Shown: positions 40,973-51,564, counted from the first letter of the stretch. The stretch is 64,000 nucleotides of DNA from Symbiodinium natans (GCA_905221605.1 CAJNDS010000293.1:51001-115000), one strand, 5' to 3'. Notes: generated by a model not told the origin, from the letters alone. Translations and numbers: made by a program.

Positions 40973-43900
40973 CGCTTGGTGAGCATGGATTGAGTGAATT
41001 TTATTTTCATGACATGAGCATGGCAGCCCCGCATGTGACACATGGTAGCAGCTCTGAAGCCATGGACTGGTGGTTGCTGGACTCCGGAGCGTCGACGCAC
41101 CTGATCAGCGAGGAGACACTGCAGCATGTGCAAGTGCTGAGCCTGAGTGAGCACGTTGGTAGAGACTGTGTGACTGCCACGGGTGCTTCCATAGGGGTTC
41201 AGAAGAGTGCTGTGGTTCGCGTTTGCTTTGCCGTTGAGAGATCCAGTCCTATCGTCGTTGAGTTCGAAGCCCTGGTTGCACCTGTGCGATTTAATCTCCT
41301 GAGCCTAGGACGACTCCTGAATAGGAATTGGACAGTTTCTTTTGCCCCCCATCTCCACGTGCAAGCTGGTGGTTTTAAATTTAAGGCTGTATGGTCCAAC
41401 AACTGTTGCTGGTTGCAGAGTCATGCGGTGGCACGGGCCTGTTTGGTGTCTCAAGAGCAGAGTGCAGCGCAGCAGATTGCAGACCCCTCGAGTGCAAGAC
41501 CTTCCGCAGCCCGAGAAGATGGCCTCCTCCAGCGAGAGCGAAGTGGAATGGCGCATGGAAGGGAAAGACAAAGGGAAGCTGGTCCGGAGAGTCGTGGCGA
41601 CTCAAGCAGCCTCAATCTCGGTGGGAGAAGAGGACTTCGAGGAGAGCACCCGGTTGGCCACAGCTACGTCCACGGAGACAGAGGGCGCGATCCTCCTGGT
41701 GCCCGCGGAGACCGAGTCCCAGGTGGTGTTGAAGCCGGGCGAGATCGAGACCGCAGGACCCGCCAAGATCCCCCAGCAGAAGCCCATGCCAAAGAAGCCG
41801 AAAGTGAAGAAGATGCCCCAGAAGCCTCTCGTGAAGAGAATGCCAAAGGCAGCGAGCTCTTCGTCGACAAAGAGGACCCCCGTGAAGCTGGTGCCTCGTT
41901 CCGATCGCCAGCAGCCGTGGTTGACGTTGTGGAGTGCAAGTTCAAGGGCAGTGAAGAAGCAGAAGCTCAAGGAAAGCCGCATGACGTCAGCTGCAAAGTC
42001 CGATTTGAATCGCTTTCGCAAGGAGAAGAAGGGCCCAGAGAGACGGACGCTGGAGGAGCACCTCAAGGAGCATTTTTTGCAGTGCCTGGACCGCAAGGCC
42101 CCCTACACTGTGACGACCATCTCCGAGATCATCAAGGAGAAAGCAAAGCCCCCGAGCCCACCGAGGAAGGAAGCCGACTCCCCGGGGTACCCGGAAAGGT
42201 TGCCTACCCCTCCGCGGGTTCCGCCACGTCGACGCTTGCCCACGCCTCCGAGGAATCCGACATCGCCAAGGGCCAGCGCATCACGGGCACCAGCTACGCC
42301 GCCAAAGACATCGCCATTGCCACCACCACCGACCAATCCCGGAACGCCTACTTCGAGTGGATGGAGTGTGGTGACGGACCGAAAGCGCTGAGTGCAGTCA
42401 GCCAGAAAGGATCTTCCCAGGCAGTGGCGAGCAGCAAAAATCTTGATGTGCTTGATGGTTGTGCTTGCGCTTGTGATGTTGGCATGAGTGGCATGGTTGG
42501 CATGAGTGGCATGGTTGAGCATGTGTGTGTTGGTGAGCTTGATCAGGAGAAAGCACCGGCCCCAGACGGCGACCAGGCGTGGTTGCTACGTGGTGATCAG
42601 GAGTTGCTTCACCAGGAGTTATGGGGAAAGGTTCACCGTGAGCATGTGTTGCGAAGTCATGTTCCTTTTAATTCCAGCTGTGAGCATTGCGTGCGTGGTA
42701 GAGGCCTTGAACCAGCTAGGAAAATCGAGAGGGATTCCGGAGAGGGAGCCCAAAAGGAGGTTCAGATCGACAAGTTCTTCTACAAGGGGATTTGGTTCCT
42801 GGTGTTGGTGCTTGTTGGTTGCTTTGCCATCGGAACAGTGATGTACCGTGAAGTTTCAGGACCGCGTGGAGCAGCAGCGCGTGAGGTGATGCTTGGAGAG
42901 ATGTCGGCGTGGGGACGTAGTGTTGGTTTGGTTGGAGTTGAGGCGCGTGACTTGTCAGTTTGCGTGAAGTCGGACCTTGAGGGGGTGGTGAAGAACCTTG
43001 CTCAGGGTTTCGCTGATACCATGACCGTTGGTGCGGTTGAGGTGTCTGATGTTCCGGTTGGTCGGCACGCCCCGGTCGCAGAGAGGGCCATCCGAACATT
43101 GAAGGAAACCGCGAACACGTTGTGCGCCGGACTGGAGCAAGTTGGCCTAGAGCCATGTGGCAGAGGAGTTAGCTTTCTTCTCTCTCACTGTGCTCAGGCA
43201 CACAACCGCTACCAAATTCAGCCTGGATCGGCAATGACTCCTGAACAACGTAGTTTGAGAACTATGAGGCAGCCTCGGGCGATATACGTCTGGGGAGCGT
43301 CAATCTTAGCCACACCTCCGCCGAGTCTAAGACAGTCCATCACGGGCAGATATGGACAGGCTGCGTACTTAGGCCCTGAAGTCGCGGGTGGCAGTCATCT
43401 GGTGCAGTTCCGACTGAAGGATGGTTCGTTGAAGATTGCTCGGTCAGCCCGAATCAGGATGTTGGTGCCCATGACCTTTGAGTTGTCAGCCTTGCATGGT
43501 ATTTGTCGTATGTTGCCCGAGCGTGCTGGTGACGTTGTGCGTGGCTTGCCAGCGGTTGACCAAGGGAACATGCGTGATCTTCCAATCCCAAACACCGAGA
43601 CTCGCGGACCGCCAGCATCGTGGGTCGAGGAAAATGGCAGGACCCCGAGGTGTCGAGCGTGTCGATTGAGGGGTGTTCCGGCGGACAAGGCGTGGCACAC
43701 TCAGAAGTGTCGTGACAGATACGCTGCGTACGTGAAGAGCTCTTTTGATCCGAATCAGTTTGTGCTTGATGATGCCCAGCATGAGTTGGAGATCGAAGGA
43801 GTTGAGCTTGATCTTGGTTCGCGTGCTTTTGGTGAGCTTGACGTCGGGTTGGAGTTGCCTGATGATGTGCAGGATTATGAACCGACTGAAGATGAGGGAG

Positions 43901-44250
43901 AGCGAGGCCTCGGTGAGTCCTTCTTGCCTGAAGGGGTGCTTGAGGGTGAACTTCGTCCCGGAGACTCTGTTGGAGTTGAACCTGCAGCTTCAGAAGAGGC
44001 TGACTTCATGGAAGTTGAGCCAGAAAGCCTGGATCGGGTGCCAGAACCAGAGTCCGATGCCATGGTCAACAACGTCTTGTTCCGTGAGTCGTTGGGTTTC
44101 GCCGCTGTTGCAAATCCCAGTACCGGAGGACAGACAGTGAAGCTTGGTGGTGAGACTCTTGTGGTTGAAATGCCCTCGTCTTCCAAGGATGATGTCACCG
44201 GACATGCATTGGACCTTGGTCTGTCTGACCTACGAAGGCATGTTGCGTGA
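40969..44250 (+). CDS. pol: Ty1/copia pol: aspartic protease and integrase
   Basis: The protease motif LLDSGAST (Asp at 41080) is near the start, followed by strands typical of the retropepsin fold. From about 41480 to 42391 this frame is probably not the coding one (see the overlapping frame). Coding returns with motif HQELWGKVHREH and CEHCVRGRG (integrase His-His-Cys-Cys zinc site, about 42605-42700). Motif VQIDKFFYKGIW gives the first catalytic Asp, VKSDLEGVV a likely second Asp, and motif APVAERAIRTLKE the Glu. The acidic C-terminus runs to 44250, where the RT frame takes over by a shift near 44225. It processes the polyprotein and inserts the cDNA. Confidence 0.75.
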   Translation: MTLGEHGLSEFYFHDMSMAAPHVTHGSSSEAMDWWLLDSGASTHLISEETLQHVQVLSLSEHVGRDCVTATGASIGVQKSAVVRVCFAVERSSPIVVEFEALVAPVRFNLLSLGRLLNRNWTVSFAPHLHVQAGGFKFKAVWSNNCCWLQSHAVARACLVSQEQSAAQQIADPSSARPSAAREDGLLQRERSGMAHGRERQREAGPESRGDSSSLNLGGRRGLRGEHPVGHSYVHGDRGRDPPGARGDRVPGGVEAGRDRDRRTRQDPPAEAHAKEAESEEDAPEASREENAKGSELFVDKEDPREAGASFRSPAAVVDVVECKFKGSEEAEAQGKPHDVSCKVRFESLSQGEEGPRETDAGGAPQGAFFAVPGPQGPLHCDDHLRDHQGESKAPEPTEEGSRLPGVPGKVAYPSAGSATSTLAHASEESDIAKGQRITGTSYAAKDIAIATTTDQSRNAYFEWMECGDGPKALSAVSQKGSSQAVASSKNLDVLDGCACACDVGMSGMVGMSGMVEHVCVGELDQEKAPAPDGDQAWLLRGDQELLHQELWGKVHREHVLRSHVPFNSSCEHCVRGRGLEPARKIERDSGEGAQKEVQIDKFFYKGIWFLVLVLVGCFAIGTVMYREVSGPRGAAAREVMLGEMSAWGRSVGLVGVEARDLSVCVKSDLEGVVKNLAQGFADTMTVGAVEVSDVPVGRHAPVAERAIRTLKETANTLCAGLEQVGLEPCGRGVSFLLSHCAQAHNRYQIQPGSAMTPEQRSLRTMRQPRAIYVWGASILATPPPSLRQSITGRYGQAAYLGPEVAGGSHLVQFRLKDGSLKIARSARIRMLVPMTFELSALHGICRMLPERAGDVVRGLPAVDQGNMRDLPIPNTETRGPPASWVEENGRTPRCRACRLRGVPADKAWHTQKCRDRYAAYVKSSFDPNQFVLDDAQHELEIEGVELDLGSRAFGELDVGLELPDDVQDYEPTEDEGERGLGESFLPEGVLEGELRPGDSVGVEPAASEEADFMEVEPESLDRVPEPESDAMVNNVLFRESLGFAAVANPSTGGQTVKLGGETLVVEMPSSSKDDVTGHALDLGLSDLRRHVA
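41480..42391 (+). CDS. Overlapping Lys/Pro-rich frame within pol
   Basis: An open frame (41342-42391) overlaps the pol frame for about 0.9 kb. From about 41520 its codons end mostly in G or C, and the peptide is orderly: motif MASSSESEVEWRMEGKDKG, repeated Lys-Lys-Pro motifs, a helix with motif LEEHLKEHFLQCLDRK and a Pro-rich end. The pol frame in the same stretch gives Arg/Gly/Glu-rich sequence of the kind seen from out-of-frame reading. It could be the true linker reached by two frame changes, or a captured host exon. Function unknown. Confidence 0.45.
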   Translation, partial: QTPRVQDLPQPEKMASSSESEVEWRMEGKDKGKLVRRVVATQAASISVGEEDFEESTRLATATSTETEGAILLVPAETESQVVLKPGEIETAGPAKIPQQKPMPKKPKVKKMPQKPLVKRMPKAASSSSTKRTPVKLVPRSDRQQPWLTLWSASSRAVKKQKLKESRMTSAAKSDLNRFRKEKKGPERRTLEEHLKEHFLQCLDRKAPYTVTTISEIIKEKAKPPSPPRKEADSPGYPERLPTPPRVPPRRRLPTPPRNPTSPRASASRAPATPPKTSPLPPPPTNPGTPTSSGWSVVTDRKR

Positions 44251-46543
44251 GTTGAGTGCGCTTGAATCCCTTGCAGTCGGTGATGTGATTTGGCATGTGG
44301 ATCCGAAGCAGAAAGTGATATCCACAAGATGGGTGTCAAATGCGAAGCTGGAGCGGATTGACGGCCAAGAAAGACCACTGGTCCGTTGTCGGGTTGTTGC
44401 GCGTGATTTCGCCCAGGGAGCAACGGCTGCTCAGCTTGGCATTTCTGCGGCGACCAGCTCAGCCGAGGCATTGAGGACCTTCCTCTTTTATGCCGGCTCG
44501 AAGAGGCAGAACGTCGTAGGCCTCGACGTCAGTACGGCGTTCTTGTTCGCAGAGTTAGAAGAAGAAGACGGCACGGTAGTGGTGCGGCTCCCTGCTGGAG
44601 TTACCGGTCCCAATGGAAGGCCTGGGTTCATGCGACTTCGCAAGGCTCTTTATGGTTTGAGAGCCGCGGCCCAGACCTGGGCTCGTCACCTCGCAAAGCT
44701 CCTCAAGCGCCTCTGCGACCTCACTCCATGTGAAACGGAGCCATGCCTCTTCTCAGGTGTGGTTCTCGATGGACAGAGGGTGGCAGTGTTGTGCTACGTA
44801 GACGATCTCCTCATCAGCGGCGACAGCGACGAGGCCATATACTACGTGGTGGAGAAGCTTAAAAGCGCGGTGAAGATCAAGGTGACCGCTGATTTGGATC
44901 GTGATCAGCAAATCACGTTTCTTGGTCGTCAGATCACCAGGAAGAAGGGCGAGGACTCTTTGGTGATTGGCATGGCAGGCGAGTACTACCAGGAGATCTA
45001 TGAGGGTTTTGGACTTGGGAAGAGTCCGAAGTCTTGCCCGACGCCGCCGAATCTTCGAGAACTTTACGACAGAGAAGAAGAAGTCTTGGAGCGGGAGTTG
45101 AGCTCAGAAGCTGCTGCTCGATATCGCTCTACGTTGGGACGCCTTTCATGGTTGGCCATGACGCGTGTGGATCTAGCATATTATGTTTCCATGCTAGCTC
45201 GAGGCCAGGCCAGTCCACGTGAGAAGCATGAACGTGCGATGCGGATGGTATTACGGTATCTCCGGCATGTTCAGGATTTTCGACAAATCGTCCATCCAGT
45301 TGATGAACGGAGCCTTCGGTTGGATTGCTACGTGGATGCGTCATGGGGCAGTGAGAGGAGCGTTGATCGCAAGAGTGTGAGTGGTGGTTGCATCATGCTT
45401 GGTGGTTTCTGCTTGAAAGCGTGGTCACGGCTTCAACAAGCTGTCGCTCTCAGCTCAGCAGAGTCGGAGTTGTACGGATTGGTTGAGGGAGCGAAGGAAT
45501 CACTTTCAATCCGAAGGGCAATTTCCCACGTGTTTGGATGGGAGGAGTTGTGCGCACCGCACCTCTTTTGCGACTCCGAGGCCGCCATCGCCATCAGTCG
45601 GGCTGACGGCTTGAGGCGTGTCAGACATATAGATCTGAGAGCATGCTTTATACAAGATCAGCTCCGACAGCGACTTCTCTTCATCTTCGGAGTGCGAGGA
45701 GCCTCCAACGTCGCAGACCTCTTCACAAAATCGTTAGATGCCCGGACTACGTTGAAACACATGTTGAGCCTTGGTTTGTCCGAAGTCACTGTTGCAGCTT
45801 GCGTTGGTGAGTTGGCGTGTTTCGTTGGCTTGCTTGGTGCTGCTGTGGCTGGCAAGGATCATGTATCTCTTGCAGTTCGGTATCGTTTGATGGAGTTTGC
45901 CAAGTGGTTGGTGGTTGAGTTCTGTGCGCCTCCCATGTCGAGCATGTTGGCTGCTTCGCGAGCGTGCTCCTGGGTTGGTGTGTTGACTGTCAGTGAGGCA
46001 GATGACGGCGGAGACCCGGCCACCACAGCGCAGCTTCAACAGATCTGCACTCTCCACATTCGCAGGGGGGGTTTCGTCTACTTGTGGGCCAGTACTCCGT
46101 GCACCGGTGGTTGTCTGTACCAGCATCTACATGCACGTAATCCCGCCTACAGACGCGGTCGCTTGGCACGGCACTGGTCGCTACACAGGAAGCTGTGGAA
46201 GGCTTTTATGTCGCTGTGTGACTACGTCCATGCTTGGTCGATCGAATGGCCCCGAGCCTGTGCTTACTGGTCATGGAACCAGACTATCCGTTTTCTGCAG
46301 TCGCGACCGTACATGTTGCACGATGTGTTGGTTGACGGTTGCTCGCTTGGCATGCGTGGTCGAGATGGCGAGATCTACAAACGTTGGCGTGTCATCACGA
46401 CGATGGAGTCGGTTGCTCGCAGCTTGTCGGTCTTTCGATGTCCAGGTGTTGGTCATCCACATTCCGCCAACTTCGATCTCAAGAATACCCAGCACTACCC
46501 GGAGAAGTTGACGAACGCTTTCTTACACGCGTTAAACGCATGA
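44144..46543 (+). CDS. pol: Ty1/copia reverse transcriptase-RNase H with C-terminal extra domain
   Basis: Real coding begins near 44225 (motif YEGMLRELSALESL). The RT core has motif VVGLDVSTAFLFAEL (first Asp region), motif LRKALYGLRAAAQTW and the catalytic CYVDDLLISG (44791-44820). RNase H follows, with motif DCYVDASWGSERS, motif LSSAESELYG and motif CDSEAAIAIS. After RNase H (from about 45780) come about 250 further residues. The first part has hydrophobic helices. The last part has motif YLWASTPCTGGCLYQHL, motif IEWPRACAYW and motif VDGCSLGM, an extra domain that I recall from dinoflagellate copia proteins. The frame looks intact from 44225 to the stop. Confidence 0.8.
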   Translation: MVVRLLWLKCPRLPRMMSPDMHWTLVCLTYEGMLRELSALESLAVGDVIWHVDPKQKVISTRWVSNAKLERIDGQERPLVRCRVVARDFAQGATAAQLGISAATSSAEALRTFLFYAGSKRQNVVGLDVSTAFLFAELEEEDGTVVVRLPAGVTGPNGRPGFMRLRKALYGLRAAAQTWARHLAKLLKRLCDLTPCETEPCLFSGVVLDGQRVAVLCYVDDLLISGDSDEAIYYVVEKLKSAVKIKVTADLDRDQQITFLGRQITRKKGEDSLVIGMAGEYYQEIYEGFGLGKSPKSCPTPPNLRELYDREEEVLERELSSEAAARYRSTLGRLSWLAMTRVDLAYYVSMLARGQASPREKHERAMRMVLRYLRHVQDFRQIVHPVDERSLRLDCYVDASWGSERSVDRKSVSGGCIMLGGFCLKAWSRLQQAVALSSAESELYGLVEGAKESLSIRRAISHVFGWEELCAPHLFCDSEAAIAISRADGLRRVRHIDLRACFIQDQLRQRLLFIFGVRGASNVADLFTKSLDARTTLKHMLSLGLSEVTVAACVGELACFVGLLGAAVAGKDHVSLAVRYRLMEFAKWLVVEFCAPPMSSMLAASRACSWVGVLTVSEADDGGDPATTAQLQQICTLHIRRGGFVYLWASTPCTGGCLYQHLHARNPAYRRGRLARHWSLHRKLWKAFMSLCDYVHAWSIEWPRACAYWSWNQTIRFLQSRPYMLHDVLVDGCSLGMRGRDGEIYKRWRVITTMESVARSLSVFRCPGVGHPHSANFDLKNTQHYPEKLTNAFLHALNA

Positions 46544-46617
46544 CACCGCGAGATTTGCTCAAAGTTTTTCCTCTTTTACTTTGCCTTAGGTACGGTGTAT
46601 AGAGCATAGGACGTGCC

Positions 46618-47055
46618 ATGGCTGATATGGTTGAGGTTGAGAACGCTGTGAGGCGCACTTGGGTTCGAGAGCTCTGGATGCGATGGATTCCTCAGCAACA
46701 GGTGGAAGTCAGTTTGATCGCCTTCCTTGCGATGTTTTCCTTGGCGATGCTTGGCAGCTTCCTCGCTGGAATCTTTGTGCAGCAATACCGACAGCGTCAC
46801 AGCCATATTCTATCTTTGAGTGAGCTTCTTACCTTTCTTCCGGTGGAACAAAGTCGGAGAGCAATTATCACTACGCGGCATGGATACGCTTTTCATGTTC
46901 GCAGCGATTGCCCCGCCCTGCGCAATACCCACCCAGGCAATCTGCAGCGTCGAGTTGCTTGTGAGCTTTGTCTGCAATACTTGCGCGTGGACCAGCCGAC
47001 ACCCACCGTGTCGAGGGGGGGTGTAGAAGTTCGAGAACTGTGCGTCATCCTGTGA
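46618..47055 (+). CDS. Membrane ORF downstream of copia pol, 145 residues
   Basis: Starts 75 bases after the pol stop on the same strand. One strong membrane segment is seen at about residues 30-53 (motif SLIAFLAMFSLAMLG). The C-terminal half has motif HVRSDCPALRN followed by CELCLQYLRV, which could form a small Cys-based metal site. It ends just past the candidate polypurine tract, within the presumed 3' LTR. It may be an extra retroelement gene of envelope or accessory type. No family is recognised. Confidence 0.5.
   Translation: MADMVEVENAVRRTWVRELWMRWIPQQQVEVSLIAFLAMFSLAMLGSFLAGIFVQQYRQRHSHILSLSELLTFLPVEQSRRAIITTRHGYAFHVRSDCPALRNTHPGNLQRRVACELCLQYLRVDQPTPTVSRGGVEVRELCVIL
47012..47030 (+). 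promoter_or_regulatory. Candidate polypurine tract and start of the 3' LTR
   Basis: GAGGGGGGG is followed directly by TGTAGAAG. A purine run followed by TG is what is expected at the 3' LTR boundary of a copia element. The matching 5' LTR was not found, so this is tentative. Confidence 0.4.
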
Positions 47056-48385
47056 GGGTGCGACACGGTGAGTTTTGCAGTTTGCAGTTTTGTGTGCATA
47101 GCTTGGAGTCTGCTCAGCTTTTGAAGTTTTCCCAGTAGCCTGAGTACGATTAGTGGTGCAAGAACGTTTTGCCTCGTAGGGAACCACTCTCGTCGAGTTT
47201 CGTGACTTGAGGGTAGTTTTGGAGGTCTTTTAAGCCGAGCTGGCAAGTTGGAGAGCTGTGATACGTTTTCCACTTTGGCTCAAGTGACGAGCACTGGTGT
47301 GAGTGCTGCAAGCCAAAACAGAAGTGTTGTCCGAGTGTCTGAGCTTGCTTGCTTGGTTTGGACTTGTGTGAGTTGGCTTGGTTGTATCCTTGGTGCCTTG
47401 CTTGGCATCTTGGGTTTTTAACGTGCAGTGTAGAGATATAACATTCCAATGTAAGCTTTACCAAGTGACCCTGCAACTTCCTTAGTAAAGTACACAGAGG
47501 CAAGAGATGTGCTTGCATGCATTGCTGCGTTTGCCGTGAAGGTCGACAAACACTTTGTTCATACCATACCGCGTGGCTCAAGCTGGCCAAGGAGGAGGCG
47601 GACCTCTTTCTTTAGAGAAGATGAAGGAGGCCCTACTGTTGGAGAAAGCGCTTTGAGGTCAATGTCTGGACAGGTAAGTCTTTCGAGAAGCAAGTAAGAC
47701 TGGTGGCACGCAGATGGACGGTTTTTTTGCAAGCTCATGCATTTCCATATGTGTGCTTTTCAACTTAAGATGTGGTTTGCAATTTGCAGGTTGTGACATG
47801 TTTGCTGTTTACGGCAAGTTGCGAAAACCTTGCAAGAGCCGGTGTGGACAATGTTAAGTGGTGCAACTTGACGGAGTTCAAAGTTTCTTTCGAACCGCAG
47901 CTTGTACAGCGCAATGTGAGTGAAGACCCGCAGTGCAAAGCTGTTGACGATAAGAGCGAGCACACCTCTTCAAGAATGATGAGTAAGCGACTCCATGCTT
48001 TTTGCAGGTTGAGGGTGCTTTCGGGGGTTGGAGGGTTGGTTCAAGCCCAGGTGGGCTGCAGTTTCTAATCTTGCGCTTGCTTCAATCGAGAGAAGCTTTA
48101 GGCAGACTTGCTTCTAACCCTGCAAAGCTTTAGGATGCAGTTTCAGACTTGCTTCAAGCTTGCTAGCCTGCGAAGCTTTGGGAACGGAGGACGTCTTAAG
48201 CGAGACCCTTTAATTAGACGCGGCATGTAGCACGGCTCTTAGCCATGGCAAATGATCCCCCTAAAATTAGACGCAGCGTTTAGAACGGCCACGGCCGTAT
48301 TAAAAGCAGCCTCAAAATAAGCCCCAACCCCCCCGCTTCTTTTAAGCCGTACCAAGCGTGCTTCAAAGCCCAAGAAACGAAGGAA

Positions 48386-48600
48386 ATGACAGGATATCTG
48401 TCCAAAATGTAAGGAAAATAGGGTCTTCCCCCTAGGAATAACCAAGGAAAACCTAAGGGAAATTACAGGAAATCCGTCCAAAATGTAAAAAAATAGGTTT
48501 TCCCCTTATGAAAAACCAACGAAAACCTAAGGGAAATGACAGAAAATCCGTCCAAAATGTAAGGAAAGTAGGGTTTTTCCTAGAGAAAACCAAGAAAATC
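48386..48600. repeat. Three imperfect tandem units of about 74 bp
   Basis: Units share TCCGTCCAAAATGTAAGGAA and GAAAACCTAAGGGAAATGAC, at about 48400, 48474 and 48547. Confidence 0.8.
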
Positions 48601-48646
48601 GACCAAGAAAAAAAAGGCAAAAAAAAAGAGACCCAAAAAAAAACTC

Positions 48647-48655
48647 CACTTTTTT

Positions 48656-48704
<49 letters not shown>
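48647..48704. repeat. Poly-T followed by CT microsatellite
   Basis: A T-run and about 20 CT units ending at CTCCGCAG. It looks like a polypyrimidine tract but has no supported exon next to it. Confidence 0.9.
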
Positions 48705-48705
<1 letters not shown>

Positions 48706-49675
48706 CAGTATTCTTTCTGACTGAAAGACTGTTCCAATGCAAGACTTGGCTTGCCTGCCGGAGACGTGTAACTTTCCTGCTCCTGGAATGGAATGTTCCC
48801 GCTCTTAAAGTAGAACTTTCAACTTCCTTGTTGGGAATGACGGGGTTGCGGGCGCAGACTTTCCAGTGGATCTGTGCCCCCTTGTCTTCTGCCTTCAGGA
48901 TGCCCAGCTACTGATCATTATTGGTCGAAGTTCCAGTGAGTCTGAGCTTTGGAGATGACCGATGTTTCTCTTCACACTGTCCAGCTGCCTCACAGAAGCT
49001 AGGCGAGCGTGAGGGCGAACCCGTTTGGGCCACGGGTGATCCAAAACGACGTTCATTTTTGACTCAGCATGCTGACTGCGTTGCATGTATGTAGGGTAAA
49101 TGCGCAGGAGCGTCTGCAGTAGACCTGAGGGAACCTGGAGCATGTAGTATCCTGCAAGCATTTGCTGGCGCTATGCAGCCTGTTCGTATCTTCAGCTTCA
49201 TGAAGTCCCCCCGACTGAGATGCTGCAGTGCTGGCAGGAGCGATGTGAGCCTCGGCTCGGACTGAAGTCTTGAGGGGTCCATGTCTGAGTTCTAGAGTTC
49301 TAGGACCCGCAATTTGCTGCACAAAGGCAAGAATTGTGCATTGTTAACGTTGCAGTGACATGCTCTGCCATGAACCCGAACCCTGCATCCCTAAAAGGTC
49401 TTCATAAGTTCGCAGGGGTCCCATGCTAGAGCGGCACTTTATAGAGTTTGTTGAGGGTTCCGTATTTGGGGGAAATACCGATTCTGAGCTAGTAAGCCTC
49501 AATTCGACTTTCTACTTCCCACACAGGTTCTCCCTTCAGTAACCTGTTCGGGGTAGTGCTTAGTGTTTAGCTAGAGAGTATAGGAAGTTATAGGGATTAC
49601 GGTCCCGTTTCACTGGGCCTGGCAAGTCTCGAGTGGAGCATATAATGACACCGGCGGCAATAGTAAGCCATGGAA

Positions 49676-49898
49676 CCCCAAACCCTAAACCCTAAACCCT
49701 AAACCCTAAACCCGAAACCCTAAACCCGAAACCCCCAAACCTTAAACCCTAAACCCTAAACCCTGAGCCCTAGAATTATGCGTTTCCCTGTCGTGATGAC
49801 TCCCCTCCCACGTCTTTTTTTGATGGTCGCAGTCGCCTTCAAAGAGGCTTAGGGTTTAGGGTTAAGGGTATAGGGTTCAGGGTTTAGGGTTTAGGGTT
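49676..49898. repeat. Telomere-like arrays in opposite orientations
   Basis: CCCTAAA-type units (49676-49769), a 78-base spacer, then TTTAGGG-type units (49848-49898). Confidence 0.9.
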
Positions 49899-50251
49899 GC
49901 ATGCCCGTGTCCTGGCTTGACTCCTGGACTGACAGGATTGGTAGTCATGAACGACCTGTAAATAGTTGATTGTGTTCGTATCGTGCGTTGAGCTATGTCA
50001 CAGTGCAGACATTGCACAAGGCAATGAGCACACAGTGTAAATCAGTTCTGCCCATCACCGCTGTCCTGCTGCGAGGGTAGCAGAGTCAAAACTGGAGAGT
50101 TGTGCACAGAACCATCGCTACCAGAAATGACACTCTGTGGTGGTTCTTTAGCTCTGTCGATACTTCGCATACTCGATGGCTTCGCCCCCATGTGTCCAGA
50201 GTTGAAACATACCTTACAAGAGAGCGACCACAGCAAGACATGCGTGAAAAC

Positions 50252-50345
50252 AACCCCAAACCCTAAACCCTAAACCCTGAACCCTAAACCCTAAACCCTA
50301 AACCCTAAACCCTAAACCCTAAACCCTAAACCCTAAACCCTAAAC
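50252..50345. repeat. CCCTAAA array
   Basis: About 13 units, nearly all perfect. Confidence 0.95.
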
Positions 50346-51564
50346 GACCCGCCAAGGACAAGGCCGAAGGCAGAAGATGCAAGAAGCAATCACACCCCAA
50401 CTGAGTAGAAATTCGCATTGCAACAAGCATAGAAAGCAAGAACATGCACAAGATAGCGAAGCAGCATGAGATCAAAAAGCTTCCCGCGAAGCTATGCTTG
50501 CTTCTTCGTTTTTACTTACCCGTGAATACAGCAGCTGGGGCTCAAGCTTGGTTGGCCCCCTATTGAACCCTAAGTGCTCCAAAGTACCGAAGCACAACGC
50601 ACGTTTGCCGATGTTTTAGCCAGTTCCATCGCTTACTTCTTTCGGTAAGCATGCCGATCGCCTGGCCCCCAAAGCGTACTCTCTGCAAAGCTTGGGATTG
50701 GGTCCAGGGGCAACATGGCCTGTTTCTGTGGCCATACATCTGCAGAACTAGACGCAATGAACCGAAGCAACAAATCTTGTCCATGTCTATGCACCCCCGC
50801 CGCTGAGTGGTTACAATTTCGTCGGTCTGGGCGTGTTGCACATGTAGACCACAATGTGTGTTCACATTTCTGGAGTGCGCTCGGCATGAGAAGTCGGAGG
50901 CGCATGGAATCCAACCTTTGCGTCATGCCCATGCGACATGGCAGGTCATGGCACTTGCTTGCGCCGCATGCTTGCACCATATTTGCGATTTCACCCTTCG
51001 CACCCAAGCTTTACTGTAGATGTGTCCACGCCACGCCGCTGCGTTGGGAGCGAGAAGTTGCATTTCGCTATCCCCTGCCCCCCTGGCATCTGTCGCCCCT
51101 TGCGACCATCAGGCCTAGCGTTGCAGAGGGTGTCGATGTCTGGCTTTGCATGGGACATGAACAACGTCTCTCAACCAAAGACCTGTCAAACCCTAACCGG
51201 TAAACCTTGACACCCCAAAGTGAGAACTCAACCCATAAAACGCATCCCAAAATGGCTTCAGCACGTGACCTGACATGCAGACCTCAACCCTATGACCCAA
51301 GCTACATGCCGGGGCCTTCTTCTTCAGAGCAGTATCGGGTCTCGAGTTTAGGACTTAGGGGCCTATTGATAATGGCGGTCCTTCGAGCGGTTTGTATTGG
51401 AGGTGATTTATGGTTTGATGAGCGTTAGCTTGAAGCTGAATTATGGTCACGTGCGGGGAGGGTCCCAGTTCAGGGAGTAGTGGAGCAGCTCTCACGAGAA
51501 AAAGTGCAACCACGTTGGAGTGTTACGATGGACTTATGTACCAAAAACTATGCTATGTAGATAT
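50346..51564. other. Region without supported gene
   Basis: Open frames exist on both strands (for example 50715-51203 plus and 51007-50633 minus), but they overlap each other and have no recognisable motif. I see no gene that I can support. Confidence 0.4.

Larger units (their letters stand above)
47056..49675. other. Non-coding region after the copia element
   Basis: Probably holds the 3' LTR and flanking DNA, but its end was not located. A relic-like partial match to the dinoflagellate spliced leader end (TTTGGCTCAAG) is at 47274-47284. Several TTGCAGG-type blocks occur at 47790-48160. Imperfect repeats and a CT microsatellite follow. Short open frames here show no coding character. Confidence 0.5.

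Noticed and set aside
48453-48742. Minus-strand frames over the CT microsatellite
   Set aside because: Arg-Glu repeats from the microsatellite, no other support.
51240-51265. Spliced-leader-like AGCCATTTTGG on the minus strand
   Set aside because: The bases after it do not match the leader's conserved 3' end.
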